Positions 1-9,017 are shown, numbered from the stretch's first letter. The stretch is 64,000 bases of DNA from Aggregatibacter kilianii (GCF_003129965.1 NZ_NRCJ01000001.1:248001-312000), one strand, 5' to 3'. The notes: generated by a model not told the origin, from the sequence alone. Numbers and translations are program-made.

Positions 1-884
1 CCTATCATCACTTCCGTACCGGCTTTTTCCGCCAACGATTGCAGAGATTGGAAAAACGGCTGAATGTCATTTTCATAGATCGGAAACGCTGCTTCCGGCA
101 GGATAATCAAATCCGTTTTGCCCAGATTCGCGCCGATTAATCGTCCGTAATTTTCCATGGTTTGATATAAATAATTCGGATCCCATTTCAGATTTTGCTC
201 GATATTGCCTTGCACCAACGTCACATTCAGGGCTTTTTCGGGATTTTCTTTCACGTAGTTAATTTGCGAGGTATAAGCCGCAACGCTGCCGATGACCGCC
301 AAAATCAGCGCATTTGCCACAGCGACATTGACTTTTCTCGGCGGATTCAGCAACGCAGAAACGCCGTTAAAAACGACCACACTTATGAACATTACGAAGA
401 AGGTTAAGCCCGTGACACCGAAGATCGGCGCAATGCCGACAAAAGGGCTGTCCATTTGCGTATAGCCGAATTGCAACCAAGGAAAACCGGTAAAAATCCA
501 ACCGCGTAGGAATTCGGTAAAAGTCCACAACACGGGGAAAAGCACCGCCCGTTGCACCTGCAAACGGCGCACTAAATAGGCGAACAGAAGCGGATACAAA
601 GACAAATACGCCGCCAGCAAGACCACCAGAAAATAGCTCACCGCCAAAGGCGCACCGCCGAATTGGTGAATGCTGACGTGCAACCAGTTCACACCAAAGG
701 TGAAAAAGCTCAAGCCCCATAAAAAGGCGGACAAAAGTGCGGTGGATTTTTGCGGCGTTTTCACCACCCAAATCAAACCGAACAGGGAAACGTAGGACAA
801 CGCCCAATAATTAAAGGGCGCAAAGGCGAAAACGCCGATAATGCCGGAAATGATGGCGATGAGATAAGTTAAGTATTTGTTCAT
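1..884 (-). CDS. lnt: Apolipoprotein N-acyltransferase, C-terminal part cut by window edge
   Basis: Inner-membrane enzyme that adds the third acyl chain to lipoproteins. Reading down from ATG at 884 gives MNKYLTYLIAIISGIIGVFAF, then a run of hydrophobic segments, then the start of the periplasmic nitrilase-type domain. That domain shows LVQGNIEQNLKWDP and, near residue 265, LPEAAFP, whose Glu belongs to the Glu-Lys-Cys triad of the family. The Lys and Cys lie outside the window. The frame is open to base 1, giving about 294 of the roughly 510 residues usual for the family. It lies 154 bases downstream of corC on the same strand; the corC-lnt order is the same in enterobacteria. A hairpin repeat lies between the two genes. 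Assignment is firm. Confidence 0.95.
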   Translation of the reverse strand, partial: MNKYLTYLIAIISGIIGVFAFAPFNYWALSYVSLFGLIWVVKTPQKSTALLSAFLWGLSFFTFGVNWLHVSIHQFGGAPLAVSYFLVVLLAAYLSLYPLLFAYLVRRLQVQRAVLFPVLWTFTEFLRGWIFTGFPWLQFGYTQMDSPFVGIAPIFGVTGLTFFVMFISVVVFNGVSALLNPPRKVNVAVANALILAVIGSVAAYTSQINYVKENPEKALNVTLVQGNIEQNLKWDPNYLYQTMENYGRLIGANLGKTDLIILPEAAFPIYENDIQPFFQSLQSLAEKAGTEVMI

Positions 885-947
885 AAAAGGGATGGCGAGC
901 GTTTCGCGACGCAAACTCCTAATTTTTCGTTATTTAATGAAAGAAAC

Positions 948-973
948 GGCACGCGTCGGGAGACGCGCGCCAT
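948..973. repeat. GC-rich hairpin repeat, copy 1
   Basis: Between corC and lnt lies a G+C-rich motif containing CGCGTC-GGGA-GACGCG, a 6-bp stem with a 4-base loop. The same motif occurs twice more, in opposite orientations, between citF and citXG (6038-6110). It is a dispersed intergenic repeat; function is not visible. Confidence 0.7.
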
Positions 974-1038
974 CGTTAAGCTTTCCCTAAAAAGAGATAT
1001 TTGAGGTGCGCATTGGAAAATGCACGCCGTCAATAAAT

Positions 1039-1935
1039 CTATTCTGCAACCGCTTCCTCTTTCTCCATCTCCGGCAAATGCTCGTCCGGGACGGTGACGC
1101 GGAGTTGGATAATACGGCGGCTGTCGGCGGAGGTGACTTTAAACTGTAAATTTTCCAATGTGATTTCTTCGCCGCGTTTCGGCAAATAACCGAATGCCTG
1201 CATCACCAAACCGCCGATGGTGTCTACTTCTTCGTCAGCGAATCGGGTATTAAATTGTTGATTGAAATCTTCAATGTCGGTTAATGCCCGCACGGCGTAA
1301 GTGTGGCGTGAAAGTTGACGAATATCCGCCACCTCTTCTTCATCAAATTCGTCTTCAATGTCTCCGACGATCTGTTCCAACACATCTTCAATGGTCACCA
1401 AGCCCGACACCGCGCCGAATTCATCCACCACAATCGCCATGTGGAAGCGTTCGGAACGGAAGTCTTTCAACATTCTGTCCACGCGCTTGCTTTCCGGCAC
1501 GATCATCGTCGGGCGAATCATGTTCAACAGATTAAATTCTTCCGCATTGGCGCGCAGGTATTTCAACAAATCCTTGGCATGCAAAATCCCCACGATATTA
1601 TCGCGATCGTCAGCGTCGGCAATCACCGGGAAACGGGAGTGGGCGGACTCGATGATGGTATCCAAACAGGAATCCAAATCCTGATCGGTTTCGATGAACA
1701 CGATTTGAGAGCGCGGGATCATAATGTCACGCACGCGCAATTCGGCGATTTCCATCACGCCTTCAATCATTTCACGGGTATTTTGGTCGATTAAATCGTT
1801 TTGTTCGGAATCTCGGATCACTTCCACTAAATCGTCGCGATTTTTAAGCTCGCCTTGAAAGAAACGTCCGAAAAGGGATTGGAAGAAAGATTTTTTAGTA
1901 ACTTCAGCTTGGTTGGTCGAGTGTTCTTCGTTCAT
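1039..1935 (-). CDS. corC: CorC/YbeX-type CBS-domain protein (magnesium and cobalt efflux family)
   Basis: Cytoplasmic protein of the CorC/HlyC family, linked to magnesium/cobalt efflux and envelope physiology. It has 298 residues starting [12 protein letters not shown]; the open frame runs 15 codons further upstream, but that stretch looks untranslated. An N-terminal helical lead ([15 protein letters not shown]) precedes [15 protein letters not shown], which opens the first of two CBS domains (roughly residues 70-190, with [24 protein letters not shown] closing the pair). A C-terminal transporter-associated domain (about 210-285) includes [20 protein letters not shown]. Length is close to the E. 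coli protein (292). It lies upstream of lnt and probably shares its transcript. Confidence 0.93.
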   Translation of the reverse strand: MNEEHSTNQAEVTKKSFFQSLFGRFFQGELKNRDDLVEVIRDSEQNDLIDQNTREMIEGVMEIAELRVRDIMIPRSQIVFIETDQDLDSCLDTIIESAHSRFPVIADADDRDNIVGILHAKDLLKYLRANAEEFNLLNMIRPTMIVPESKRVDRMLKDFRSERFHMAIVVDEFGAVSGLVTIEDVLEQIVGDIEDEFDEEEVADIRQLSRHTYAVRALTDIEDFNQQFNTRFADEEVDTIGGLVMQAFGYLPKRGEEITLENLQFKVTSADSRRIIQLRVTVPDEHLPEMEKEEAVAE

Positions 1936-2034
1936 AAAATTAAAAATATTACCGTCGGATTGACAGGCGAAAAGTATCATATTTGCCGTGAAAGCGCAAA
2001 AGGAAGCGCAAAGTGCGGTCGTTTTTTTCCGTGA

Positions 2035-2056
2035 ATTTTGTGTTGCGTCACAAAAT
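2035..2056. promoter_or_regulatory. 22-base inverted repeat, candidate operator
   Basis: ATTTTGTG, six bases, then CACAAAAT: perfect 8-base arms in the corC/citC divergent gap, 30 bases upstream of the FNR-like box. The arms resemble a CRP site, but GTG and CAC are two bases too close, so CRP is unlikely. The binding protein is unknown. Confidence 0.45.
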
Positions 2057-2085
2057 CCGCCTTAAAAAAGAAAATCAAAATAAAA

Positions 2086-2099
2086 TTGAGCAAAATCAA
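2086..2099 (+). promoter_or_regulatory. FNR-like box before the citrate lyase operon
   Basis: TTGAGCAAAATCAA matches the FNR consensus TTGATNNNNATCAA at 9 of 10 fixed positions. It lies 82 bases before the citC start, a sensible place for anaerobic activation of citrate fermentation. A possible -10 is TAAAAT at 2140-2145. Inference from motif only. Confidence 0.6.
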
Positions 2100-2180
2100 C
2101 AATACTCCTTTTGTGTTAGCAAAAACGGTTAAACTCAAGTAAAATACGCCCACTTTTTTCGTTTTTTATCGGAGGGCAAA

Positions 2181-3188
2181 ATGCAGTTTGAGCGAATCGC
2201 AACGTCGCACAAAGATCTTGGCGCCATCCGAGCCTTTTTAGCCAAAAACGAACTGGGGCTGGATGCGCAAATCGAGTATTTCATCGTGGGCTACGACGAA
2301 AATCAAAACATCGTCGTCTGCGGAGGATTGGCGGGCAACATCATCAAATGCGTCGCCATCGACGAATCCCAACGCGGCAACGGTGTCGCCTTGCAGCTTG
2401 GTACCGAATTAGTCAATCTCGCCTACGAACTCAATCGTCCTCACCTCTTTATTTACACCAAACCCGAATACGAAAAACTCTTCAACGCCTGTGGCTTCTA
2501 CACTATCTCCGATGCTTATCCTTATGTCGTGCTGCTGGAAAACAGCGCCACCCGCCTACAAAAACAATGCGAAAAATGGCGCGCCATGCGGGTGCCGGGG
2601 AAACACATCGGCGCTATCGTCATGAATGCCAACCCGTTCACCTTGGGGCATCGGTATTTGATCGAACAGGCGTTGCAACAGTGCGATCATTTGCATTTAT
2701 TTGCCGTAGGCGAAGATGCCTCGCAGTTTTCTTATGAAGCACGTTTTTCACTTATCCGACAAGGCATTGCCGATTTAAATAATATTACTCTTCATTCCGG
2801 CTCCGATTACATTATTTCCCGAGCTACCTTTCCCGATTATTTCCTAAAAGACCAAAAAGTTACCGACGACAGCTATTTTGCCGTAGATTTAAAATTATTC
2901 CGCCGTTATATCGCTCCCGCACTGGGCATCAACCGACGCTTTGTGGGCACCGAACCGACCTGCGCCGTCACGGCGGAATACAACCGCCAAATGTTCCACT
3001 GGCTGATGGAAGCCGACATGGATGCACCGAACATCGAGGTCATCGAAATTCCGCGTAAGACCGTGAACGGGCAAGCCATTTCCGCTTCTCTCGTCAGAAA
3101 ATTGCTCGTTGAAAAAAATTGGACGGCATTGGCGGATTTGGTACCGACCACGACGTTGGATTATTTGCAAAAGTGCGGTCGTTTTTGA
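2181..3188 (+). CDS. citC: [Citrate (pro-3S)-lyase] ligase
   Basis: Activates citrate lyase by acetylating the thiol of the prosthetic group on CitD, using ATP and acetate. It has 335 residues, the family's usual size. The N-terminal ~120 residues look like an acetyltransferase fold (CGGLAGNIIKCVAIDESQRG). The nucleotidyltransferase part begins near residue 148 with MNANPFTLGHRYLIEQAL, whose T/HxGH-type motif binds ATP, and ends with ISASLVRKLL, the family's second nucleotide-contact motif. The start is preceded by the Shine-Dalgarno sequence GGAGGG. It is first in the cit cluster, 160 bases ahead of citD, with a repeat block in that gap. Confidence 0.96.
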   Translation: MQFERIATSHKDLGAIRAFLAKNELGLDAQIEYFIVGYDENQNIVVCGGLAGNIIKCVAIDESQRGNGVALQLGTELVNLAYELNRPHLFIYTKPEYEKLFNACGFYTISDAYPYVVLLENSATRLQKQCEKWRAMRVPGKHIGAIVMNANPFTLGHRYLIEQALQQCDHLHLFAVGEDASQFSYEARFSLIRQGIADLNNITLHSGSDYIISRATFPDYFLKDQKVTDDSYFAVDLKLFRRYIAPALGINRRFVGTEPTCAVTAEYNRQMFHWLMEADMDAPNIEVIEIPRKTVNGQAISASLVRKLLVEKNWTALADLVPTTTLDYLQKCGRF

Positions 3189-3204
3189 GGGCGTTTTAGC
3201 AATT

Positions 3205-3303
3205 CTTTCCTTCCCCTGCTTGCGGGGGAAGGTGCCCGAAGGGCGGAAGGGGGCTTCCTCCCCCTCAGGGCTTCGCCCAGCTCCCCCCGTAAACGGGTGG
3301 GAG
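3205..3303. repeat. C/G-rich multi-hairpin repeat between citC and citD
   Basis: About 100 bases of extreme C/G tracts that fold into consecutive hairpins: one around CTTCCCC...GGGGAAG near 3211-3232, a pairing of GGAAGGGGG with the following CCTCCCCC, and one around GCTCCC...GGGAGC near 3281-3303. Uptake-signal sequence is absent. It sits inside an otherwise tight operon and so would be transcribed. It has the look of a REP-like dispersed element, but no second copy is seen in this window. Confidence 0.6.
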
Positions 3304-3348
3304 CCAAGCAAAAGTTTTTTAACTATCACTCAATAGAAGGAAAAACCT

Positions 3349-3636
3349 ATGAAGATAACCAAAGCAGCCGTTGCCGGCACGCTGGAATCCAGTGACGCGC
3401 AAGTGCGGATCCAGCCTTTTGATACCTTGGATATTGAAATCAACAGCTCCGTTGCCAAGCAATTCGGCGAGCAAATCGACGCCACCGTGCGCGCGGTGTT
3501 AAACAAATTGAACGTGACGGCGGCGCAAGTGATTATTGAAGACAAAGGCGCGCTGGATTGCGTGTTGCAGGCACGGGTGAAAGCGGCAGTGTTACGTGCT
3601 ACAGATGAAAATATTAACTGGGAGGCGGTGCTATGA
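3349..3636 (+). CDS. citD: Citrate lyase acyl carrier protein (gamma subunit)
   Basis: Small acyl carrier subunit of citrate lyase. It carries the 2'-(5''-phosphoribosyl)-3'-dephospho-CoA arm on a serine. At 95 residues it has family length, and the modification motif [12 protein letters not shown] places the acceptor at Ser14. The Shine-Dalgarno sequence is GAAGG about 8 bases before ATG. Its stop codon overlaps the citE start (ATGA), so the two are translationally coupled. It needs CitC and CitXG, both encoded in the same cluster, to become active. Confidence 0.96.
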   Translation: MKITKAAVAGTLESSDAQVRIQPFDTLDIEINSSVAKQFGEQIDATVRAVLNKLNVTAAQVIIEDKGALDCVLQARVKAAVLRATDENINWEAVL

Positions 3637-4508
3637 AATTAAGAAGAAGTATGCTGTTCGTGCCGGGTTCAAATGCGGCAATGTTAAGTAACAGTTTTAT
3701 TTATAAACCGGACTCCATCATGTTTGACCTGGAAGATGCGGTGGCATTGAAAGAAAAAGACAGCGCCCGTTTATTGGTGGCGCACGCCTTGCAACATCCG
3801 CTCTATAAAGAAATCGAAACCGTGGTGCGGGTCAATCCGCTGGATTCCGAGTTCGGCGTGGCGGATTTAAACGCTGTAGTGCGCGCCGGGGTGGATGTCG
3901 TGCGGATGCCGAAAACCGAAACCGCACAGGATGTAATCGATATGGATCGCGAAATCACCGAAATCGAAAAAGCCTGCGGACGTGAAGTGGGCTCCACCAA
4001 AATGCTCGCCGCCATCGAATCACCATTAGGTATCACGCAAGCAAACCAAATCGCCACCGCCTCCAAACGGTTAATCGGCATCGCTCTAGGTGCGGAAGAC
4101 TATGTGCGTAACCTGAAAACCGAACGCTCACCGGAAGGCATCGAATTGCTTTTCGCCCGTTGTTCCATTTTGCAGGCAGCGCGTGCAGCCGGCATTCAAG
4201 CCTTTGACACCGTGTATTCCAACGCCAACAACGAAGAAGGTTTCTTAAACGAAGCGGCGTTAATTAAACAGCTCGGCTTTGACGGCAAATCCCTGATCAA
4301 TCCGCGTCAAATCGAATTGTTGCACAACCTGTTTGCGCCGACACAAAAAGATGTAGATCAGGCAAAACGCATTATCGAAGCGGCGGAAGAAGCGGAAAGA
4401 CAAGGTTCCGGTGTAGTTTCATTAAACGGCAAAATGATTGATGCGCCTATTATTGATCGTGCGAAACTCGTGTTAGAACGCGCGAAATCAGGCATTCGTG
4501 AAGAGTAA
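3633..4508 (+). CDS. citE: Citrate lyase beta subunit (citryl-CoA lyase)
   Basis: Cleaves citryl-ACP to oxaloacetate and acetyl-ACP. It has 291 residues of the HpcH/HpaI aldolase superfamily. The N terminus [15 protein letters not shown] is the family signature. [16 protein letters not shown] and [16 protein letters not shown] supply the acidic metal-binding residues, and [11 protein letters not shown] the arginine strand. The start overlaps the citD stop by four bases; citF follows after 13 bases. This is a standard catalytic subunit with no visible defects. Confidence 0.97.
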   Translation: MKLRRSMLFVPGSNAAMLSNSFIYKPDSIMFDLEDAVALKEKDSARLLVAHALQHPLYKEIETVVRVNPLDSEFGVADLNAVVRAGVDVVRMPKTETAQDVIDMDREITEIEKACGREVGSTKMLAAIESPLGITQANQIATASKRLIGIALGAEDYVRNLKTERSPEGIELLFARCSILQAARAAGIQAFDTVYSNANNEEGFLNEAALIKQLGFDGKSLINPRQIELLHNLFAPTQKDVDQAKRIIEAAEEAERQGSGVVSLNGKMIDAPIIDRAKLVLERAKSGIREE

Positions 4509-4521
4509 GGGAGATAAAAAA

Positions 4522-6024
4522 ATGACAACAAGAGAACAACGTGTTGAAAAATACAATGCAGGACGCCCGACTTATCAGGCAGTACCGAAAGCAGAATCCC
4601 TTGCCCGCACGGCGAAAGATCGCAAACTCTGCGCAAATCTTGAAGAAGCCATTAAACGTTCAGGCTTAAAAGACGGCATGACCGTATCCTTCCACCACGC
4701 TTTCCGCGCGGGGGATTTCGTGGTGAACATGGTGATGGACAAAATCGCGGAAATGGGCTTCAAAAATTTAACGCTGGCGTCCAGCTCACTCATCGACAGC
4801 CACTCGCCGATTATTGAACACATCAAAAACGGTGTAGTCACCAAAATTTATTCCTCCGGTTTACGCGGTCAATTAGCGGAAGAAATTTCTCGCGGTTTAT
4901 TAAACGAACCGGTCAACATTCACTCCCACGGCGGACGCGTGCACTTGGTGAAATCCGGCGAATTGAAAATCGACGTTGCCTTTTTAGGCGTGCCTTGCTG
5001 CGACAAATTCGGTAACGCCAACGGCTTCAGCGGCAAGAGCAAATGCGGCTCCCTCGGCTATGCCCGCGTGGACGCGGAATTTGCCGACAAAGTGGTGCTT
5101 TTAACCGAAGAATTCGCCGACTACCCGCACCACCCGATTAGCATCGGACAAGACCAAGTGGATCTTATCGTGCAAGTGGATGCCGTGGGCGATCCGAAAA
5201 AAATCGGCGGCGGCGCCACCCGTATGACCACCAACCCGCGCGAATTGCTAATCGCCCGCAAATGTGCCGAAGTGATTTTCGCCAGCGGTTATTTTAAAGA
5301 CGGCTTTTCCTTACAAACCGGTACCGGCGGTGCATCCCTTGCGGTGACTCGTTTCTTAGAAGAAAAAATGGTGCGCGACGGCATTAAAGCCGGCTTCGCC
5401 CTCGGTGGCATCACTGCCAGCATGGTGGATCTGCACGAAAAAGGATTAATCAAAAAACTCATCGACGTGCAAAGTTTCGACGCCGTGGCGGCAGAATCTC
5501 TCGCCCGCAACCCGAATCACATTGAAGTGTCCGCCAACCAATACGCCAATTACAGCTCCAAAGGTGCTTCCGTAGAGCGTTTGGACGTAGTGATTCTTTC
5601 CGCGCTGGAAATCGACACCAAATTTAACGTGAACGTGCTTACCGGCTCCGACGGCGTGATTCGCGGCGCGTCCGGCGGCCACTGCGACACCGCCTCTTCC
5701 GCGCAAGTGGCGATTATCGTGGCGCCGTTGGTACGCGGACGCATTCCGACCGTCGTGGAAAACGTAATTACCTGCGTCACCCCGGGCGAAAATATCGATA
5801 TTTTAGTCACTGACCACGGTGTCGCGGTGAACCCGAAACGTCCTGATTTAATCGAAGCCTTAAGCAACGCGGGCATTCCGTTATTCACCATCGAACAACT
5901 GTGCGAACGCGCTTACAGCCTGACCGGCAAACCGAAAGAAATCGAGTTTACCGACAAACCGGTGGCGGTTGTTCGTTATCGGGACGGAACGGTAATTGAT
6001 ACGGTTTATCAAGTGAAAGAGTAA
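4522..6024 (+). CDS. citF: Citrate lyase alpha subunit (citrate-ACP transferase)
   Basis: Exchanges acetyl for citryl on the acyl carrier protein in the first half-reaction of citrate lyase. It has 500 residues from MTTREQRVEKYNAGRP. The ATG at 4522 is chosen because GGGAGA lies about 7 bases upstream; an in-frame TTG-type start at 4498 would overlap citE without benefit. Recognisable family segments are HSHGGRVHLVKSGELKIDVAFLG-type sequence near 140, LQTGTGGASLAVTRFLE near 265 and GVIRGASGGHCDTA near 385. It is followed by 135 bases that contain an inverted pair of hairpin repeats. Confidence 0.97.
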   Translation: MTTREQRVEKYNAGRPTYQAVPKAESLARTAKDRKLCANLEEAIKRSGLKDGMTVSFHHAFRAGDFVVNMVMDKIAEMGFKNLTLASSSLIDSHSPIIEHIKNGVVTKIYSSGLRGQLAEEISRGLLNEPVNIHSHGGRVHLVKSGELKIDVAFLGVPCCDKFGNANGFSGKSKCGSLGYARVDAEFADKVVLLTEEFADYPHHPISIGQDQVDLIVQVDAVGDPKKIGGGATRMTTNPRELLIARKCAEVIFASGYFKDGFSLQTGTGGASLAVTRFLEEKMVRDGIKAGFALGGITASMVDLHEKGLIKKLIDVQSFDAVAAESLARNPNHIEVSANQYANYSSKGASVERLDVVILSALEIDTKFNVNVLTGSDGVIRGASGGHCDTASSAQVAIIVAPLVRGRIPTVVENVITCVTPGENIDILVTDHGVAVNPKRPDLIEALSNAGIPLFTIEQLCERAYSLTGKPKEIEFTDKPVAVVRYRDGTVIDTVYQVKE

Positions 6025-6037
6025 ATTGCTCACCTTG

Positions 6038-6110
6038 ATAGCGCGCGTCTCCCGACGCGTGCTGATAAAAATAAGATAAGAAAGTACGCGTCGGGAGGCG
6101 CGTGCCATTG
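6038..6110. repeat. Inverted pair of GC-rich hairpin repeats (copies 2 and 3)
   Basis: Two copies of the element seen at 948-973, facing each other: GCGCGCGTCTCCCGACGCGT (6041-6060) and ACGCGTCGGGAGGCGCGTGCC (near 6086-6106), separated by about 25 A-rich bases. Together they can form one long stem-loop in the citF-citXG gap and could trim or attenuate the operon transcript. Confidence 0.7.
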
Positions 6111-6159
6111 TAATAATCAACAAAAGTGCTGTCGTTTTTACAAACGTTTTTATAACAAC

Positions 6160-7572
6160 ATGGCAATTTCTCTAAACCATTTTTCCACCGCCGGAACCGA
6201 AGTTTCCCTTGGGCAGCTGTTAGCCGCGCGGGAGGAACGGGCGTTGTTGCAACAAAAACTGCTAACGCAATACGGACAAAGTCTGCTTTGTGTGACGCTG
6301 ACCGCCGTGGGCGGGGTGAAGAAAAATGCGTTGCTGGATTATGTCTTTGCAAAAACGCGGGAAAAACTCACCGCACTTTTTACGCAGTTAGCCGTAACGC
6401 CGAGCGCGGAAATCATCCGTCTGCCGGAAACGGGGCATGAGGCATATTTTGTGTTGCCGATAGATGCCAAGGCGTTAAAAGCGGCGATGATTGAGCTGGA
6501 AGAAAGCCTGCCCCTTGCCCGCCTGTGGGATTTGGACGTATTTGATCATACGGGCAAGTTGCTCAGTCGAAAGGATTTCGGTATGCCGCCGCGTGCTTGT
6601 TTGGTGTGCGGTGCGGATGCCAAAACCTGCGCCCGTTCGCGTGCTCATGCCGTGACGGAGATTGTGGCGGAAATGCAAAAGCGGGTGCAACAACATGATC
6701 TGGCGGAGCAAATCGGCAATGCGGTGTATCAAGCGTTGATTCAAGAAGCGCGTTTGTCGCCGAAACCAGGCTTAGTGGACAGCCTCAATAATGGGGCGCA
6801 CAAAGACATGAACCTGCAAACTTTCGAGCAAAGTGCGGTCAGTTTACAGCCCTTTTTTACGTTGTTCGTGTTAAAAGGCATGCAAACGGCGCATTTGCCC
6901 GCATCGCAAATCTTGGCGCAGGTTCGCCCGCTGGGTGTACTTGCCGAAAAAGCGATGTTCAAGGCGACGCACGGGGTGAATACGCACAAAGGGGCGATTT
7001 TTTCCTTCGGCTTGGTATGCACCGCTATCGGACGCTTGTTACAGACGCAAGATGTATCCAAAAGTGCGGTCATTTTTGAGATTAAATCCATCTGCGATTT
7101 GACGGCGCAATTTACGCAAGGCTTAACCGCCGAACTGAAACATTACCCCGACTATTTGCCCGTCACCGCCGGCGTGAGGTTATTCCGCCAATTCGGTTTA
7201 ACCGGTGCGCGCGGCGAAGCGGAAAGCGGTTTTCAACAAATTCAGGCACTGTTGCCGCTGTTGGATGAGGTTCATCAACAAGACAGGGAACATGGCTTAT
7301 TACTTGCTTTGTTGCATTTAATGGCAACCAATGCCGATACCAATGTGGTGCATCGCGGCGGTATGGAAGGGTTACATTTTGTGCAACAAACGGCAAACGA
7401 TCTGCTTGCGGATCAAACCCTTGTGTCGGACAAAGCCAAACTGACGCAAGCCTTAGTAAAATTTGATGCCGCCTGCATTGCGCGGAATTTAAGCGCGGGC
7501 GGCAGCGCCGATTTATTGGCGTTGATGATTTTCTTTCAAACTTTAAGAGGTAATTCACATGGCATTATCTAA
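6160..7572 (+). CDS. citXG: Fused CitX-CitG: apo-citrate lyase prosthetic-group transferase / triphosphoribosyl-dephospho-CoA synthase
   Basis: Makes and attaches the citrate lyase prosthetic group. It has 470 residues, against about 180 for CitX and 290 for CitG when separate. Residues 1-180 resemble CitX (LAAREERALLQQKLL; PPRACLVCGADAKTCARSR). Residues about 190-470 resemble CitG (ARLSPKPGLVDSLNNGAHKDM; HKGAIFSFGL; ATNADTNVVHRGGMEGL). The fusion is, from memory, also present in H. influenzae. The ribosome-binding site is weak and the gene lies 135 bases after citF, so low expression is plausible for a maturation enzyme. Its end overlaps the transporter start by 14 bases. Confidence 0.95.
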   Translation: MAISLNHFSTAGTEVSLGQLLAAREERALLQQKLLTQYGQSLLCVTLTAVGGVKKNALLDYVFAKTREKLTALFTQLAVTPSAEIIRLPETGHEAYFVLPIDAKALKAAMIELEESLPLARLWDLDVFDHTGKLLSRKDFGMPPRACLVCGADAKTCARSRAHAVTEIVAEMQKRVQQHDLAEQIGNAVYQALIQEARLSPKPGLVDSLNNGAHKDMNLQTFEQSAVSLQPFFTLFVLKGMQTAHLPASQILAQVRPLGVLAEKAMFKATHGVNTHKGAIFSFGLVCTAIGRLLQTQDVSKSAVIFEIKSICDLTAQFTQGLTAELKHYPDYLPVTAGVRLFRQFGLTGARGEAESGFQQIQALLPLLDEVHQQDREHGLLLALLHLMATNADTNVVHRGGMEGLHFVQQTANDLLADQTLVSDKAKLTQALVKFDAACIARNLSAGGSADLLALMIFFQTLRGNSHGII

Positions 7573-8998
7573 AAATGCAAAACTGGCGATCTTGGTAGCC
7601 ATACCGTTGGTCACCTTTATATTGCCGGCGCCGGAGGGGCTCTCTCTGATCGCCTGGCGTTTACTTGGGGTTTATATCGCCACCATCGTCGGTTTGGTGT
7701 TAAAACCTTACGGCGAGCCGGTCATTTTGCTGGCGGCAGTGGCGGTTTCCGGTGCGATTATCGGTAACACCGCAGGCGCTGGCGATTTCCTCAAACAAGG
7801 GGACATTCTAAACGGTTACAAATCAGGCACTACCTGGCTGATTTTCACCGCCTTTACTTTGAGCTCCGCGTTTGTGATTACCGGGCTCGGTAAGCGTATC
7901 GCCTATCACATGATCGGCGCCATGGGCAGCACCACCTTGCGTTTAGGCTATGTGACCATGTTCCTGGATTTGCTCCTCTCCCCTGCAACGCCATCCAATA
8001 CGGCGCGTTCCGGCGGGATCATTTTCCCGATCATCAACAGCGTAGCGGTGGCATTGGGTTCCGATCCGGATAAAAGCCCGAAAAAAGCCGGTCGCTATTT
8101 GATGATGAACGTATACATGGTGGTAAAAACCACGTCCTACATTTTCTTAACCGCCATGGCACCGAACGCATTGGCGCTGTCCCTCATGGCGCCGATCCTC
8201 GGGTTCAACATCGACTGGCTACATTGGTTCCTTGCTGCCTCCGTGCCGGGCTTGCTGTGCTTGTTCGTCATTCCGTTAATCTGCTACTGGGTTTCTCCGC
8301 CGGAAATGAAAGAGGTGGATAACAAAGCCATCGCGAAAAAAGGCTTGGAAGAACTTGGTCCGATGTCATTCCGCGAAAAAGCCTTGATCGTGTTATTCAT
8401 CATCGCCCTGTTTGGCTGGATTTTCTCCTCCGCCTTGAACGTTAACGCAACTATCGTGGCATTAATCGTCATGGTGTGCTGTATCGTGCTCAACATCGTC
8501 GCGTGGGACGACATCTTAAAAAGCAAAGGCGGCTGGAACACCTTAATTTGGTACGGCGGTATCATCGGTATGTCCGGTTTGCTGGAAAAAGCGAAATTCT
8601 TTGACTGGTTAGCCGAATCCTTAAAAGCCGTCTTACAATTTGAAGGGCAAGGCACACTGGCGTTAATCGTCATCCTAACCCTCAGCGTTGCCGTGCGTTA
8701 CCTGTTCGCCTCCGGCGGTGCTTACGTTGCCGCCATGGTGCCGGTATTCGCCACCGTCGGCCATGTTGCCGGCGCCCCTGCGGAATTACTCGCGCTCGGC
8801 TTATTGTTCGCCAATTCCTACGGTGGTTCCGTCACCCACTACGGCGGCGGCCCGGGCCCAATCGCCTTTGGTGCGGGCTATAACGACATCAAATCCTGGT
8901 GGACCGCCGGCGCCATCATCGCGTTCGGCAGCTTAATCGTTCACTTAACCATCGGTATGGCATGGTGGGAATTCTTAATTAACTTAGGCTGGTTATAA
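7559..8998 (+). CDS. DASS-family anion transporter, probable citrate/dicarboxylate exchanger
   Basis: A 479-residue membrane protein with about a dozen hydrophobic segments. It belongs to the DASS (divalent anion:sodium symporter) family, the CitT/TtdT/YflS branch. The two reentrant hairpin motifs are visible as SPATPSNTARSGGI (SNT, near residue 142) and SYGGSVTHYGGGPGPIAFG (near 420). Translation starts inside the end of citXG with AAGAGG upstream of ATG 7559. Position at the end of the cit operon makes uptake of citrate in exchange for succinate the natural guess; the sequence alone cannot separate this from 2-oxoglutarate/malate exchange. Confidence 0.88.
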   Translation: MALSKNAKLAILVAIPLVTFILPAPEGLSLIAWRLLGVYIATIVGLVLKPYGEPVILLAAVAVSGAIIGNTAGAGDFLKQGDILNGYKSGTTWLIFTAFTLSSAFVITGLGKRIAYHMIGAMGSTTLRLGYVTMFLDLLLSPATPSNTARSGGIIFPIINSVAVALGSDPDKSPKKAGRYLMMNVYMVVKTTSYIFLTAMAPNALALSLMAPILGFNIDWLHWFLAASVPGLLCLFVIPLICYWVSPPEMKEVDNKAIAKKGLEELGPMSFREKALIVLFIIALFGWIFSSALNVNATIVALIVMVCCIVLNIVAWDDILKSKGGWNTLIWYGGIIGMSGLLEKAKFFDWLAESLKAVLQFEGQGTLALIVILTLSVAVRYLFASGGAYVAAMVPVFATVGHVAGAPAELLALGLLFANSYGGSVTHYGGGPGPIAFGAGYNDIKSWWTAGAIIAFGSLIVHLTIGMAWWEFLINLGWL

Positions 8999-9017
8999 TT
9001 CTGCGCTAAATAACGAC

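Noticed and set aside
367-807. A separate 146-residue minus-strand protein
   Set aside because: It lies wholly inside lnt in another frame; the lnt frame has clear family motifs from start to window edge.
2035-2056. CRP site before citC
   Set aside because: ATTTTGTG-N6-CACAAAAT looks CRP-like but the GTG and CAC are six bases apart rather than eight. Kept as an unassigned inverted repeat.
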